NCBI GenBank assembly: GCA_035555595.1
Contig: DATMGK010000045.1
Coordinates: forward strand, 8,252 to 72,251
Length of the DNA: 64,000 bases
Source: Croceibacterium_A sp035555595
Lineage (GTDB): Bacteria; Pseudomonadota; Alphaproteobacteria; Sphingomonadales; Sphingomonadaceae
Direction of reading: 5' to 3'
Shown: positions 51,647 through 60,036 of the stretch, one piece after another
Position numbering within the stretch: position 1 is the first letter of the stretch
Layout of the letters: every line of letters begins with the position of its first letter
Notes under the pieces: model-generated
The model's database searches: none
Told to the model about the DNA's origin: nothing
Seen by the model: only the letters and a program-made list of their open reading frames with translations
Position numbers and translations under genes: made by a program

Positions 51647-53911
51647 TTGGCGAAGCGCCTCAGAACGCCCCCCGGCTTGCCTTCGCGCGAGCAGATCGTC
51701 GAGTTCATCCAGTCGTCGGAAAAGCCCGCGGACAAGCGGGAAATCGCCAAGGCTTTCGGCCTGAAGGGCGAGGAAAAGATTGCGCTCAAGCGCCTGCTGA
51801 AGGACATGGCTGAGGAGGGCCTGATCGACGGCAAGAAAACCGCCTTTCATCGCATGGGCGGTGTGCCCAAGGTGACCGTGCTGCGCGTCGTCGATGTCGA
51901 GGACGGGGAAGCTATCGCCATTCCCGATTCCTGGCATCCTGATGATGCCACGCCGCCGCCGCGCCTGCGCCTTGTCGAAAGCAAGAAGGGCGGGGCGCTG
52001 AAAACCGGCGACCGCGTCCTCGCTCGCACGGAGGAAACCGGGCGGGGCTGGACCGCACATCCGATGAAGAAGCTTCCCTCGCGCGGGGAAGGCTTGCTTG
52101 GCGTGGTGGAACTGGACGGATTGGGCAAGGCGTGGCTCGCCCCCACTGACAAGCGCGTTCGCAGTTCCTCCCCCATCGCCGATCTTGGCGGTGCGGAAGC
52201 GGGCCAGCTTGTGCTGGCGGAACCGGGCCGTACCCCGCGTTCGGGCGTGAAGGTGGTGGAGGTGCTGGGCGATCCGCTCGCCCCGCGTTCCTTCAGTCTT
52301 ATCGCCATTCACAAGTATGGCATCCCGCACATCTTCCCCGAACAGGCGCTGGCAGAGGCGGAACTGGCGACGAGCCTGCCGCTCAGCGAGGATCACCGCG
52401 AAGATCTGCGCCATCTCCCTATCGTTGCCATCGACCCGGCCGACGCTCGCGACCACGACGATGCGATCTGGGCGGAACCTGACCCGGAAAACGAGGGTGG
52501 CTTCCGCGCCGTTGTCGCCATCGCCGATGTCGCTTTCTACGTCCGCCCCGGCGGCGCGGTGGACCGGGAAGCTCGGAAGCGGGGCAACTCGGTCTATTTC
52601 CCCGATCGCGTCGTGCCGATGCTTCCCGAATCGCTCAGCGCCGATGTGTGCTCGCTGAAGCAGGGTCAGGATCGCGCGGCCATGACCTGCCACCTGCGGA
52701 TCGATTCCCATGGCCGGGTGAAGGAATGGCGCTTCGCCCGCGCTATTGTCCGCATTTCGGAAAACATCGCCTACGAGGACGCGCAGGCTCGCATCGATTC
52801 AGGAGAGGCGGGCGATAATCTGAAGCACCTCTGGGCTGCATGGCGCCTGCTGTTCAAGGCGCGTGAGGCGCGCGATCCGCTGGAACTGGAATTGCCCGAA
52901 CGCCGCGTAATGCTGGACGAGAAGGGCCGCATCGCCGAAATCGCCGTGCGCGAACGGCTCGACGCGCACCGCGTGGTGGAAGATTTCATGATTGCGGCCA
53001 ACGTCGCTGCGGCCAAGGCGCTGGAAAGCAAAACCAGCCCAGTGGTTTACCGCATCCATGAGCCGCCCACGCGTGAAAAGCTGATCGCCCTGCGCGATTA
53101 CTTCGACAGCATCGGCAAGAAACTCGCGCTGGGGCAGGTCATCACGCCCGGCCTGTTCAACCGCATGATCAAGGATATCGCGGACGAAGGGGAAAAGGCG
53201 TTGGTGATGGAAGCCGTTCTGCGCAGCCAGACGCAGGCTTTCTATGGCCCGAAGAACGCCGGCCACTTCGGCCTCTCTCTGGGCAGCTATGCCCACTTCA
53301 CCTCACCGATCCGCCGCTATGCCGACCTTCTTGTCCACCGCGCGCTGGGTGATGCGTTTCAGCTTGAACAGCCAAAACCGCAATCCAAGCTACCGCCCGA
53401 TTCGGGCCTTTCGGAACTGGATCGCGCCGATCTGTCGAAAGTCACCGATGCCATCAGCCTGACCGAACGCCGGGCGATGGAGGCGGAGCGTGACACGATC
53501 GATCGCTATGTCGCCGCCTGGCTTTCCGCCCGCGTAGGCGAGGTTTTCCGCACCCGCATTACCGGCGTGCAGAGCTTCGGCTTCTTCGCCACCATCGTGA
53601 ATCTCGGCGGCGACGGGCTGGTTCCCGTTTCCACGCTCGGCCGCGAATACTTCCGTTATGACGAAGCCGCCCGCGCGCTGGTCGGTGAACACACCGGCGC
53701 GCGCTACGCGGTGGGTGACATGCTGGAACTGAAGCTGGCGGAAGCGAACCCGCTAACCGGCGCGCTGAAGTTCGAACCGCTCGCCTCCGACGGTTCAGCT
53801 GTCGAACCGCGCGGCGCACGCCCGCAACTGGCGAAGAAGGGGCGCCCGAAGCACATGCAGGGCAAACGCGGCCGCCCCGCCAACATTCGTCACCAGGGCC
53901 GCCGGAAATAG
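51647..53911 (+). CDS. rnr: Ribonuclease R
   Basis: 3'-5' exoribonuclease degrading structured RNA. 754 residues from the TTG at 51647, one base after the proS stop TGA. N-terminal winged-helix (PSREQIVEFIQSSEKPADKREIAKAFGLKGEEKIALKRLLKDM), cold-shock domains, RNB catalytic domain (VAIDPADARDHDDAIWAEPD with the Asp cluster, and DRVVPMLPESLSADVCSLKQGQDRAAMTCHL), the S1 domain (VGEVFRTRITGVQSFGFFATIVNLGGDGLVPV) and a basic C-terminal tail. The longer ORF from 51566 lies inside proS and is not the start. Confidence 0.94.
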   Translation: MAKRLRTPPGLPSREQIVEFIQSSEKPADKREIAKAFGLKGEEKIALKRLLKDMAEEGLIDGKKTAFHRMGGVPKVTVLRVVDVEDGEAIAIPDSWHPDDATPPPRLRLVESKKGGALKTGDRVLARTEETGRGWTAHPMKKLPSRGEGLLGVVELDGLGKAWLAPTDKRVRSSSPIADLGGAEAGQLVLAEPGRTPRSGVKVVEVLGDPLAPRSFSLIAIHKYGIPHIFPEQALAEAELATSLPLSEDHREDLRHLPIVAIDPADARDHDDAIWAEPDPENEGGFRAVVAIADVAFYVRPGGAVDREARKRGNSVYFPDRVVPMLPESLSADVCSLKQGQDRAAMTCHLRIDSHGRVKEWRFARAIVRISENIAYEDAQARIDSGEAGDNLKHLWAAWRLLFKAREARDPLELELPERRVMLDEKGRIAEIAVRERLDAHRVVEDFMIAANVAAAKALESKTSPVVYRIHEPPTREKLIALRDYFDSIGKKLALGQVITPGLFNRMIKDIADEGEKALVMEAVLRSQTQAFYGPKNAGHFGLSLGSYAHFTSPIRRYADLLVHRALGDAFQLEQPKPQSKLPPDSGLSELDRADLSKVTDAISLTERRAMEAERDTIDRYVAAWLSARVGEVFRTRITGVQSFGFFATIVNLGGDGLVPVSTLGREYFRYDEAARALVGEHTGARYAVGDMLELKLAEANPLTGALKFEPLASDGSAVEPRGARPQLAKKGRPKHMQGKRGRPANIRHQGRRK

Positions 53912-53921
53912 CGGTCAGGCG

Positions 53922-54374
53922 CTAACTCAGCCGGTCGATTTCCTCATCGCTCAACGCGCCCGGCACGATGAACAGCGGGCAGGGCAGGCGTCCGGACGAA
54001 GCGGAAAAGTGTGTCACGAGCGGCCCCGGCGCGCCTTCCGCCGCTGCGGCTAGCACCAGCGCGGCGACTTCGGGATGCTCGGCCAGGTATTCGCCGATCA
54101 CCGTCTTGCCGTCGCCCTGCTTCACGGAAATCTGCGGCATCAGGCCGCTTTCGCTCATCAACTCGCCAGCGGCGCTGTTCGCCAGCACTTCCGCCCGGTC
54201 GCGTGATTCTTCCTCGATCGTGGCCTGAATGCCGCCAAAGGCGCTGAACGCCTGCTTCGGCACCAGCGCCAGAATATGCACCGATCCGTGCGTATCGATC
54301 GCACGGCGCGCGGCAAAACGCAGGGCGCTGTGCGCTTCCTGCGTCTCATCGATGACCACCAGATAGACGCGCAT
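53922..54374 (-). CDS. Universal stress protein (UspA family)
   Basis: 150 residues. MRVYLVVIDETQEAHSALRFAARRA opens the USP fold, with ILALVPKQAF and a C-terminal region AALVLAAAAEGAPGPLVTHFSASSGRLPCPLFIVP. The last glycine-rich phosphate motif of ATP-binding USPs (G-x2-G-x9-G-S/T) is only loosely matched. GGGAGGG precedes the ATG at 54374; a further 17 upstream codons are open but unlikely. Single gene, convergent with rnr. Confidence 0.85.
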   Translation of the reverse strand: MRVYLVVIDETQEAHSALRFAARRAIDTHGSVHILALVPKQAFSAFGGIQATIEEESRDRAEVLANSAAGELMSESGLMPQISVKQGDGKTVIGEYLAEHPEVAALVLAAAAEGAPGPLVTHFSASSGRLPCPLFIVPGALSDEEIDRLS

Positions 54375-54499
54375 CAGGCCCTCCCACTGGGCGAAAGGGT
54401 ATCGCCTAACGCAATCATGGCGCAAGAACCTTGCTCTGGCCTCGCAAATTGTCTTTAGACGGGCTCACAATTTCGCCTGACAGGATACCTTGCCCCGCC

Positions 54500-55795
54500 A
54501 TGCCAATCGCCATCAAGATGCCCGCCCTGTCCCCGACCATGGAGGAAGGGACGCTGGCCAAATGGCTGGTGAAAGTCGGCGACAAGGTTTCCGCCGGTGA
54601 CATCATGGCCGAAATCGAAACCGACAAGGCGACGATGGAATTCGAAGCCGTCGATGAAGGCACGATCGCTGACATCGCCGTGCCGGAAGGGACGGAAGGC
54701 GTTAAGGTCGGCACCGTGATCGCCACTCTTGCGGAAGAGGGTGAGGATGCAGCCAGCGTGAAGCCCGCTGGCGGGGACGAGAAGGCAGAGGCTCCTTCGC
54801 CTGCTCCCGCATCGGAAGAAAAGGCAGAAACCGCCGCTCCTGCCCCTGCACCCGCTCCAACACCGGTAGCCCGACCTGCGCCGTCCCCGGCGCCTGCCGC
54901 CAGCGGCGACCGTGTGGTGGCCTCTCCCCTCGCGAAGCGCATCGCCGCGGACAAGGGAATCGATCTTTCCACGCTCAAGGGCAGCGGCCCCAACGGCCGC
55001 ATCGTGAAGGCCGATGTGGAAGGCGCGAAGGCCGGAGCAACCGCTCTTGCTGCCGCTTCTGCCGCAGCACCGGTTGCCACACCGGCCGCCGCGCAGGATT
55101 TCGGCATCCCGCACGAGGTCGAAAAACTCAGCGGCATGCGCAAGACGATCGCCCGCCGCCTGACAGAGGCGAAGCAGCAGATCCCGCACATCTACCTCAC
55201 CGTGGATATCCGCCTCGATCCGCTGCTGAAGCTGCGCGGTGAACTGAACAAGGCGCTGGAAGCGCGCGGGGTGAAGCTTTCGGTCAACGACCTGCTGATC
55301 AAGGCGCTGGCGCAAGCCCTGCTTCAGGTGCCGAGCTGCAACGTCCAGTTCGCGGGCGATACCCTGCTGAAGTTCACGCGCGCGGATATCTCCGTGGCCG
55401 TTTCCATCCCCGGCGGCCTCATCACCCCCATCATCACCGATGCGGGCGGGAAAACGATCAGCACCATCAGCACCGAGATGAAGGATCTGGCGGAGCGTGC
55501 GCGCGAGGGTAAGCTGGCGCCTCATGAATATCAGGGCGGCACCGCCTCGATCAGCAACATGGGCATGTTCGGCATCAAGCACTTCGATGCGATCATCAAT
55601 CCGCCGCAGGCGATGATCATGGCCATCGGTGCGGGTGAGAAGCGCCCCTATGTGATCGACGACGCGCTCCAGATCGCCACTGTGATGACCGTTACCGGCA
55701 GCTTCGATCACCGCGCCATCGACGGTGCGGACGGGGCCGCAATGATGAAGGCGTTCAAGGAGATTTGCGAGAAGCCGCTGGGTCTGGTGGCCTGA
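54500..55795 (+). CDS. pdhC: Dihydrolipoamide acetyltransferase (E2) of pyruvate dehydrogenase
   Basis: 431 residues. N-terminal lipoyl domain with the lipoylated lysine 43 in EIETDKATMEFEAV, an Ala/Pro-rich linker (EKAETAAPAPAPAPTPVARPAPSPAPAA), the E1/E3-binding domain (VASPLAKRIAADKGIDLSTLKGSGPNGRIVKADVE) and the catalytic inner-core domain ending GSFDHRAIDGADGA, with the HxxxD motif. Forms the core of the 2-oxoacid complex. LpdA lies 1.0 kb downstream; E1 genes are not in the window. A single lipoyl domain, typical for alphaproteobacteria. Pyruvate specificity is favoured by the MPIAIKMPALSPTMEEG start. Confidence 0.94.
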   Translation: MPIAIKMPALSPTMEEGTLAKWLVKVGDKVSAGDIMAEIETDKATMEFEAVDEGTIADIAVPEGTEGVKVGTVIATLAEEGEDAASVKPAGGDEKAEAPSPAPASEEKAETAAPAPAPAPTPVARPAPSPAPAASGDRVVASPLAKRIAADKGIDLSTLKGSGPNGRIVKADVEGAKAGATALAAASAAAPVATPAAAQDFGIPHEVEKLSGMRKTIARRLTEAKQQIPHIYLTVDIRLDPLLKLRGELNKALEARGVKLSVNDLLIKALAQALLQVPSCNVQFAGDTLLKFTRADISVAVSIPGGLITPIITDAGGKTISTISTEMKDLAERAREGKLAPHEYQGGTASISNMGMFGIKHFDAIINPPQAMIMAIGAGEKRPYVIDDALQIATVMTVTGSFDHRAIDGADGAAMMKAFKEICEKPLGLVA

Positions 55796-55970
55796 TCGCT
55801 TTCCTATCTCCTCCGCAAGGTGTCACAGCACGGCATGGCGTCGCTGGGGCAAGGCAGGGGTTCGCAATGCAAAGTCCACATCATATGCGCGAAATCCGGT
55901 CGATTTACGGATACAGGCGGGGTCCTGCCACCGGTGTTAAACCTGCAATCTGCGTCAACAGGCGGCCATC

Positions 55971-56342
55971 ATGACTGACCACCGCGATCCCGCCATCCGC
56001 GTCACCGCCATGCCCGCTGATACCAATGCCTATGGCGATATCTTCGGCGGCTGGCTGCTCAGCGTGATGGACAGCGCAGCGGGCCTCACGGCGGCGCGCC
56101 GGGCAAAGGGCAGGGCCGTCACCGTCGCGATGGATGGCATGGTCTTCCACCAGCCGGTGAAGGTGGGGGACGAGGTTTCCGTCTACACCGAAATCCTGCG
56201 CGTCGGCCGCACCAGCCTGACCATAGAGGTTGAGGCATGGCGCCGCGAACGCCACAGCGAAAACGCCAGCAAGGTTACGGAAGCGAAGTTCACCTTCGTC
56301 GCCATCGACGATCAGGGCCGCCCCCGCCCGGTGGATGGATGA
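55971..56342 (+). CDS. Acyl-CoA thioesterase, YciA/hotdog type
   Basis: 123 residues, single hotdog domain. DTNAYGDIFGGWLLSVMDSAAGLTAARRAKGRAVTVAMDGMVFHQPVKVGDEVSVYTEILRVGRTSLTIEVEAWRR is the YciA-type acyl-CoA thioesterase pattern (N-x-x-G-D-I-F-G-G core). Substrate range unknown. It lies between pdhC and lpdA in the PDH locus and overlaps the start of the upstream-extended DUF559 ORF by four bases. Confidence 0.88.
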   Translation: MTDHRDPAIRVTAMPADTNAYGDIFGGWLLSVMDSAAGLTAARRAKGRAVTVAMDGMVFHQPVKVGDEVSVYTEILRVGRTSLTIEVEAWRRERHSENASKVTEAKFTFVAIDDQGRPRPVDG

Positions 56343-56360
56343 GCAAGTCGGCACTTCAAG

Positions 56361-56433
56361 ACGCCCCCTCTGCCCTTGCGGGAGAGGGAGGGGCCCGCGC
56401 CAGAGGCGTGGGAGGGAGAGGGGGGCGCCCCTT
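56361..56433. repeat. GC-rich palindromic repeat, copy B
   Basis: Related to the element at 44468: CCCCCTCTGCCCTTGCGGGAGAGGGAGGGG followed by inverted CT/GA-rich segments. It underlies the N-terminal low-complexity part of the longer DUF559 ORF (residues from SALQDAPSALAGEGG), which argues that this part is not protein-coding. Confidence 0.65.
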
Positions 56434-56470
56434 GGGCCCGAGTGCCTGCGCACTTGCCAACGCAAAAAAC

Positions 56471-56833
56471 ATGCGACGCAATGGAACGGACGCCGAACGC
56501 AGATTGTGGTCGGTCCTTCGCGCGAAACGCTTGTCTGACTGGAAATTCCGGCGGCAGCAGCCAGTCGATAACCGTTATATCGTGGATTTCGTTTGCTTCT
56601 CCGCTCGCCTCATAGTGGAAGCTGATGGATCGCAGCACGCCGACAGTGCTTCCGATGCCGAGCGAGACGCGTGGTTGAAGCAGCAGGGCTTCCGCATTTT
56701 GCGCTTCTGGAACAACGATATCCTGACCAATCCCGATGGGGTCGCGACAGCTATTCTCGCCGCGCTTGAACCCCCTCTCCCCAACCCCTCTCCCGCCAGG
56801 GGAGAGGGGCTATCTGGAGCACCCAATGGCTGA
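56471..56833 (+). CDS. DUF559 (VSR-like endonuclease-fold) protein
   Basis: 120 residues from ATG 56471 (164 from ATG 56339, whose extra part is repeat-derived). The core MRRNGTDAERRLWSVLRAKRLSDWKFRRQQPV, YIVDFVCFSARLIVEADGSQHAD and RILRFWNNDILTNPDGV is the DUF559 domain, with the endonuclease-like D...ExD pattern (VDFVCF...VEADGSQH). Activity unproven. It sits in an otherwise conserved PDH operon, bracketed by GC-rich repeats (56361, 56770), and its last codons overlap the lpdA start by eight bases. It looks like an inserted accessory unit. Confidence 0.8.
   Translation: MRRNGTDAERRLWSVLRAKRLSDWKFRRQQPVDNRYIVDFVCFSARLIVEADGSQHADSASDAERDAWLKQQGFRILRFWNNDILTNPDGVATAILAALEPPLPNPSPARGEGLSGAPNG
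56770..56811. repeat. GC-rich palindromic repeat, copy C (inverted)
   Basis: CCCCCTCTCCCCAACCCCTC...CGCCAGGGGAGAGGGG reads, on the minus strand, as copy A (CCCCTCTCCCCTGGCGGGAGAGGGGTTGGGGAGAGGG). It is in inverted orientation to copy A and lies just before the lpdA start, within the DUF559 3' end. Confidence 0.7.
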
Positions 56834-58235
56834 AAATTACGACGTCATCGTTCTTGGCTCTGGCCCCGGCGGCTATGTGGCTGCGATCCGCAGCGCGCAG
56901 CTCGGGCTGAAGACCGCCATTGTGGAGCGGGAACTGCTCGGTGGCATCTGCCTCAACTGGGGCTGCATCCCCACCAAGGCGCTGCTGCGTTCGGCAGAGA
57001 TCTATCACTACATGCAGCACGCCAAGGACTACGGCCTTGCCGCGAAGGAAATCAGCGCGGATCTTGAAGCGGTGGTGAAGCGCAGCCGCGGCGTCGCAAA
57101 ACAGCTCAATCAGGGCGTCACGCACCTGATGAAGAAGAACAAGATCACCGTCCACATGGGCACCGGCACGCTCACCGGTCCCACCAGCCTGACGGTGAAG
57201 GGTGACAAGGGCGAGGAAAAGCTCACCGCGAAGCACATCATCGTCGCTACCGGCGCCCGTGCCCGCGATCTCCCGTTCGCTCCGGCAGACGGCAAGCGCG
57301 TGTGGACCTATCGCCATGCGATGACGCCCCCGGAAATGCCGACGAAGCTGCTCGTCATCGGGTCGGGCGCGATCGGAATCGAGTTCGCCAGCTTCTACAA
57401 CGACATGGGTGCCGATGTTACCGTGGTCGAAATGCTCGACCGAGTGGTGCCGGTGGAAGATGCGGACGTTTCCACCTTTCTTGAAAAGGCGCTGACCAAG
57501 CAGGGCATGACGATCCGCACCGGCGCGGCGCTGGAAGAACTGAAGGTCACCGACAAGGGCGTCAGCGCGAAGATCAAGGGCAAGGACGGCAAAGTCGAGA
57601 GCTCTGAATTCAGCCATGTCATCGTCGCTATCGGCATCGTCCCCAACACAGAGAATATCGGGCTGGAAAAGCTGGCCGACATGGATCGCGGCTTCGTCCA
57701 GATCGATCCCTATGGTCGCACGAAGAGCAAGGGCCTCTGGGCTATCGGCGATTGCGTGCCCGGCCCGTGGCTGGCGCACAAGGCCAGCCACGAAGGCGTC
57801 ACTGCCGCCGAAGCCATTGCGAAGGAACTGGGCAACAAGGATGTCCACCCGCACCCGCTGGATCGCAACGCCATTCCCGGCTGCACCTATTGCCGCCCGC
57901 AGATCGCCAGCGTGGGCCTGACGGAAGCAAAGGCGAAAGAGGCTGGTTATTCGGTCAAGGCCGGCAGCTTCCCCTTCATCGGCAACGGCAAGGCGATCGC
58001 CCTCGGCGAAGCGGAAGGCTTCGTGAAAACCGTGTTCGACGCCAAGACCGGCGAACTGCTGGGCGCACACATGGTCGGCGCGGAAGTGACCGAGATGATC
58101 CAGGGCTTCACCATCGGCAAGGTTCTCGAAACGACCGAGGCCGAACTGATGCAAACCGTGTTCCCGCACCCGACAATTAGCGAATCGATGCACGAATCCG
58201 TGCTCGCCGCTTACGGCAGGGCGCTGCATATCTGA
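56826..58235 (+). CDS. lpdA: Dihydrolipoyl dehydrogenase (E3)
   Basis: 469 residues. FAD-binding VIVLGSGPGGYVAAIRSAQLG, redox-active GGICLNWGCIPTKALL (Cys-x4-Cys), NAD domain LLVIGSGAIGIEFASFYNDMGADVTVVEML, and the C-terminal dimer interface HPTISESMHESV with the catalytic His-Glu pair. Re-oxidises the lipoyl arms of PDH. The ATG at 56826 overlaps the end of DUF559 by eight bases; the RBS context GGAGCACC fits. Confidence 0.96.
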   Translation: MAENYDVIVLGSGPGGYVAAIRSAQLGLKTAIVERELLGGICLNWGCIPTKALLRSAEIYHYMQHAKDYGLAAKEISADLEAVVKRSRGVAKQLNQGVTHLMKKNKITVHMGTGTLTGPTSLTVKGDKGEEKLTAKHIIVATGARARDLPFAPADGKRVWTYRHAMTPPEMPTKLLVIGSGAIGIEFASFYNDMGADVTVVEMLDRVVPVEDADVSTFLEKALTKQGMTIRTGAALEELKVTDKGVSAKIKGKDGKVESSEFSHVIVAIGIVPNTENIGLEKLADMDRGFVQIDPYGRTKSKGLWAIGDCVPGPWLAHKASHEGVTAAEAIAKELGNKDVHPHPLDRNAIPGCTYCRPQIASVGLTEAKAKEAGYSVKAGSFPFIGNGKAIALGEAEGFVKTVFDAKTGELLGAHMVGAEVTEMIQGFTIGKVLETTEAELMQTVFPHPTISESMHESVLAAYGRALHI

Positions 58236-58268
58236 CCACACGCATAGGCCGGGGGAGGGCTTGCGAGG

Positions 58269-58772
58269 ATGAGGCAGGTTATCGGGTTTGCTCTGGCGCT
58301 GATGCTGGCGGCGGCTTCACCGTCAGCCGCATCAGCCCAGCAGGGCGACGCCACGCTTGCGGCGGATCGGCTGGCCATAGAAAACACGATGCACGACTAC
58401 ATCGTCGCGCTCGATGGCTCCAATCTCGACGCCTATCTCGCGACGCTGACGGATGACGCGCGGTTTCTCTCGAAAGAGGGCAACTATCACGGCAAGCAGG
58501 CGATCGCCGACTATGTCCGCCCGGTCATGGAAAACCGCCTGCGCCGCGCGGCCGATGGTACCGCCACGGACAGGGGTACGCGCCATATCGTGACCAACAC
58601 GGCGCTGCACTTCAGGGATGCAAACCACGCGGTAATGCGATCATACTGGATGTTCGCCGTGGCGCAGAAGGAGGGCGGGGTCGCCATATCCCTGATCGGT
58701 TCGGCCGAGGATCATTTCGTGAAGCAGGACGGCCGCTGGCTGATCGAGGAACGACACGTCGAAACCCTCTAA
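58269..58772 (+). CDS. Secreted NTF2/SnoaL-like protein
   Basis: 167 residues. Signal peptide MRQVIGFALALMLAAASPSAASA, cleaved near AQQ. The rest has the NTF2-like cone fold pattern: AIENTMHDYIVALDGSNLDAYLATLTDDARFLSKEGNYHGKQAIADYVRPVMENRL and HFVKQDGRWLIEERHV. No catalytic residue can be named; such proteins are often binding proteins or small hydrolases/isomerases. Last gene before the composition break. Confidence 0.8.
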   Translation: MRQVIGFALALMLAAASPSAASAQQGDATLAADRLAIENTMHDYIVALDGSNLDAYLATLTDDARFLSKEGNYHGKQAIADYVRPVMENRLRRAADGTATDRGTRHIVTNTALHFRDANHAVMRSYWMFAVAQKEGGVAISLIGSAEDHFVKQDGRWLIEERHVETL

Positions 58773-58825
58773 CCGTCCTCGGAACCGGGCGTTGCATCCC
58801 GCGTTTCACGGGCGAGGAGAGCCCG

Positions 58826-58972
58826 ATGGAATACGAAATCGATTCCGAGGCGGCCCTGTTTGACCGCAGCACCAACCCCAGCCTGGAAGATCACCACCCC
58901 CGGCCAAAGCCGCGCAAACACAAGGACCGCAAGGCCGTCAGTATTCCGGAAGAAGAGCCGCAAGCTCGCTGA
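58826..58972 (+). CDS. Small conserved-looking acidic/basic protein, 48 aa
   Basis: ATG at 58826 with GAGGAGA five bases upstream, stop at 58970-58972. The product MEYEIDSEAALFDRSTNPSL continues with a strongly basic stretch (PRPKPRKHKDRKAV) and acidic end. Too short for automatic calling but with a good ribosome-binding site and high-GC coding bias. Function unknown. Immediately follows the NTF2-like gene. Confidence 0.55.
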   Translation: MEYEIDSEAALFDRSTNPSLEDHHPRPKPRKHKDRKAVSIPEEEPQAR

Positions 58973-59030
58973 GCGGGAAATGGCGGGCCGCGACCGATAG
59001 TGATGATCACTACGTCTACGCTATCCCGCT
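58972..59030. other. Nested palindromes at the accessory boundary
   Basis: TAGTGAT-G-ATCACTA (58998-59012) is a perfect palindrome. It is enclosed by AGCGGGA (58972-58978) and TCCCGCT (59024-59030), which are exact complements. The structure sits between the 48-aa gene and the IS110 remnant: it may be a terminator, an operator or a mobile-element junction. Confidence 0.5.
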
Positions 59031-59083
59031 ATGATCATCTTGCAGGATGGCCGCCATGTTGGACACCGCATAATTGATTCAGC

Positions 59084-59134
59084 CACCCTCCTGGATGGTA
59101 CGAAGTCGCCTTGGCGCTTCAATGCAGGAGGGTG
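59084..59134 (+). promoter_or_regulatory. RBS-sequestering hairpin ahead of IS110 transposase
   Basis: CACCCTCCTG (59084-59093) is the exact complement of CAGGAGGGTG (59125-59134), and the loop holds an inner stem GAAG-CGCC with GGCG-CTTC and one bulged base. The distal arm contains the GGAGGG ribosome-binding site for the ATG at 59139, so folding would block translation. In IS110 elements the leader also carries the bridge RNA, so this may be a remnant of it. Confidence 0.65.
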
Positions 59135-59138
59135 ACCG

Positions 59139-59558
59139 ATGGCGATACTTGCTGGTTTGGATGTGAGTGACAAGACCACCCATCTTTGCGTGGTCGATGC
59201 AGACGGCATCGTTTTGAAGCGCGACGTTGTGGCTAGCGACCCCGAGGTACTTGCCAAGTGGCTCGGCAAGCATTGTCCTGGGCTGGCTCGCGTGGTGCTG
59301 GAGACCGGCCCTCTATCGACGTTTTTGTATCATGGCTTGGTCGAGCGGGGCGTCCCGGTCGAGTGCATCTGCGCCCGTCATGCCAAAGGCGTGCTGGCGG
59401 CCCGTGTGAACAAGAGTGATGTGCACGACGCCGAAGGATTGTCTCAGCTTGCCCGTACCGGCTGGTTCAAGCGCGTTCATATGAAGGCGTCCGCAACGCA
59501 CATCGATCGGGCTGCGTTGCGCATTCGCGCGCGACTGATCACGACGCGGGTGGCGATG
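59139..59558 (+). pseudogene. IS110-family transposase, 3'-truncated
   Basis: The first 140 residues match the N-terminal RuvC-like DEDD domain of IS110 (IS621/IS1111) transposases: LAGLDVSDKTTHLCVVD with Asp8, VVLETGPLS with Glu55 and NKSDVHDAEGLSQLART with Asp94/Asp97. The full protein is normally over 300 aa and has a C-terminal serine-containing transposase-20 domain; here it stops matching near VAM (59558) and the frame then continues into unrelated sequence to 59801. It is therefore a dead remnant. No terminal repeats are visible to define element ends. Confidence 0.85.
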
Positions 59559-60036
59559 GGTATGACCATCACGCTCTGTTCGGGCGTGTCGAGCTCAACT
59601 GTCGAAGTATCGATCCCCTTTGAACGCGACGATAACAAACAGCGTTCCGACCAGCACCAAATACCGTGCGCTTTCAGCAGCCTCGCATTCCCGGCACTGC
59701 ATGGCGCGGACTCGATCCAGTTGCACTACCGCACGTCTTCATCCTGGGTGCGGCCCTGCCGGGCGTTGTCCATGCCGCTCATGTCAAACTTCCATATTTG
59801 AAGCCCCCCCTGCGAGGCCCGCCGCCACCTTTGATCCCTTTCATCCGGCGCTCGCTGCATCTGGGCTGACAGCCCTGCAGCGCCGCGTTTGCCGCCTTGC
59901 GGGTTTTTGAGAAAATGGTGCGAATGATTCGGTTGAGAGTTGGTAATATGCCGCTGCTTCCGCCGGGTTTGCATGGCGTTATGGTCATGGTTTTGTGGTA
60001 AGGACGGTTTTCAGATGCGCCGCGAGGAGGTCCACA
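59559..60036. other. Degenerate region without an intact gene
   Basis: About 480 bases. Several overlapping ORFs of 60-100 codons are open on both strands but none has a recognisable domain plus ribosome-binding site. It probably consists of decayed mobile or accessory sequence joining the IS110 remnant to the XRE gene. Confidence 0.5.

Larger units (their letters stand above)
59040..59560 (+). mobile_element. IS110-family insertion sequence remnant (left portion)
   Basis: Non-coding left-end-like leader with hairpin plus the truncated transposase gene. Only the 5' portion of the element survives; the right end is lost by deletion or insertion. Coordinates approximate. The adjacent accessory genes may have arrived with, or been joined by, its loss. 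Confidence 0.6.

Noticed and set aside
59620..59974. Overlapping 60-96-codon ORFs on both strands after the IS110 remnant
   Set aside because: No recognisable domain and no ribosome-binding site; probably chance ORFs in decayed DNA.
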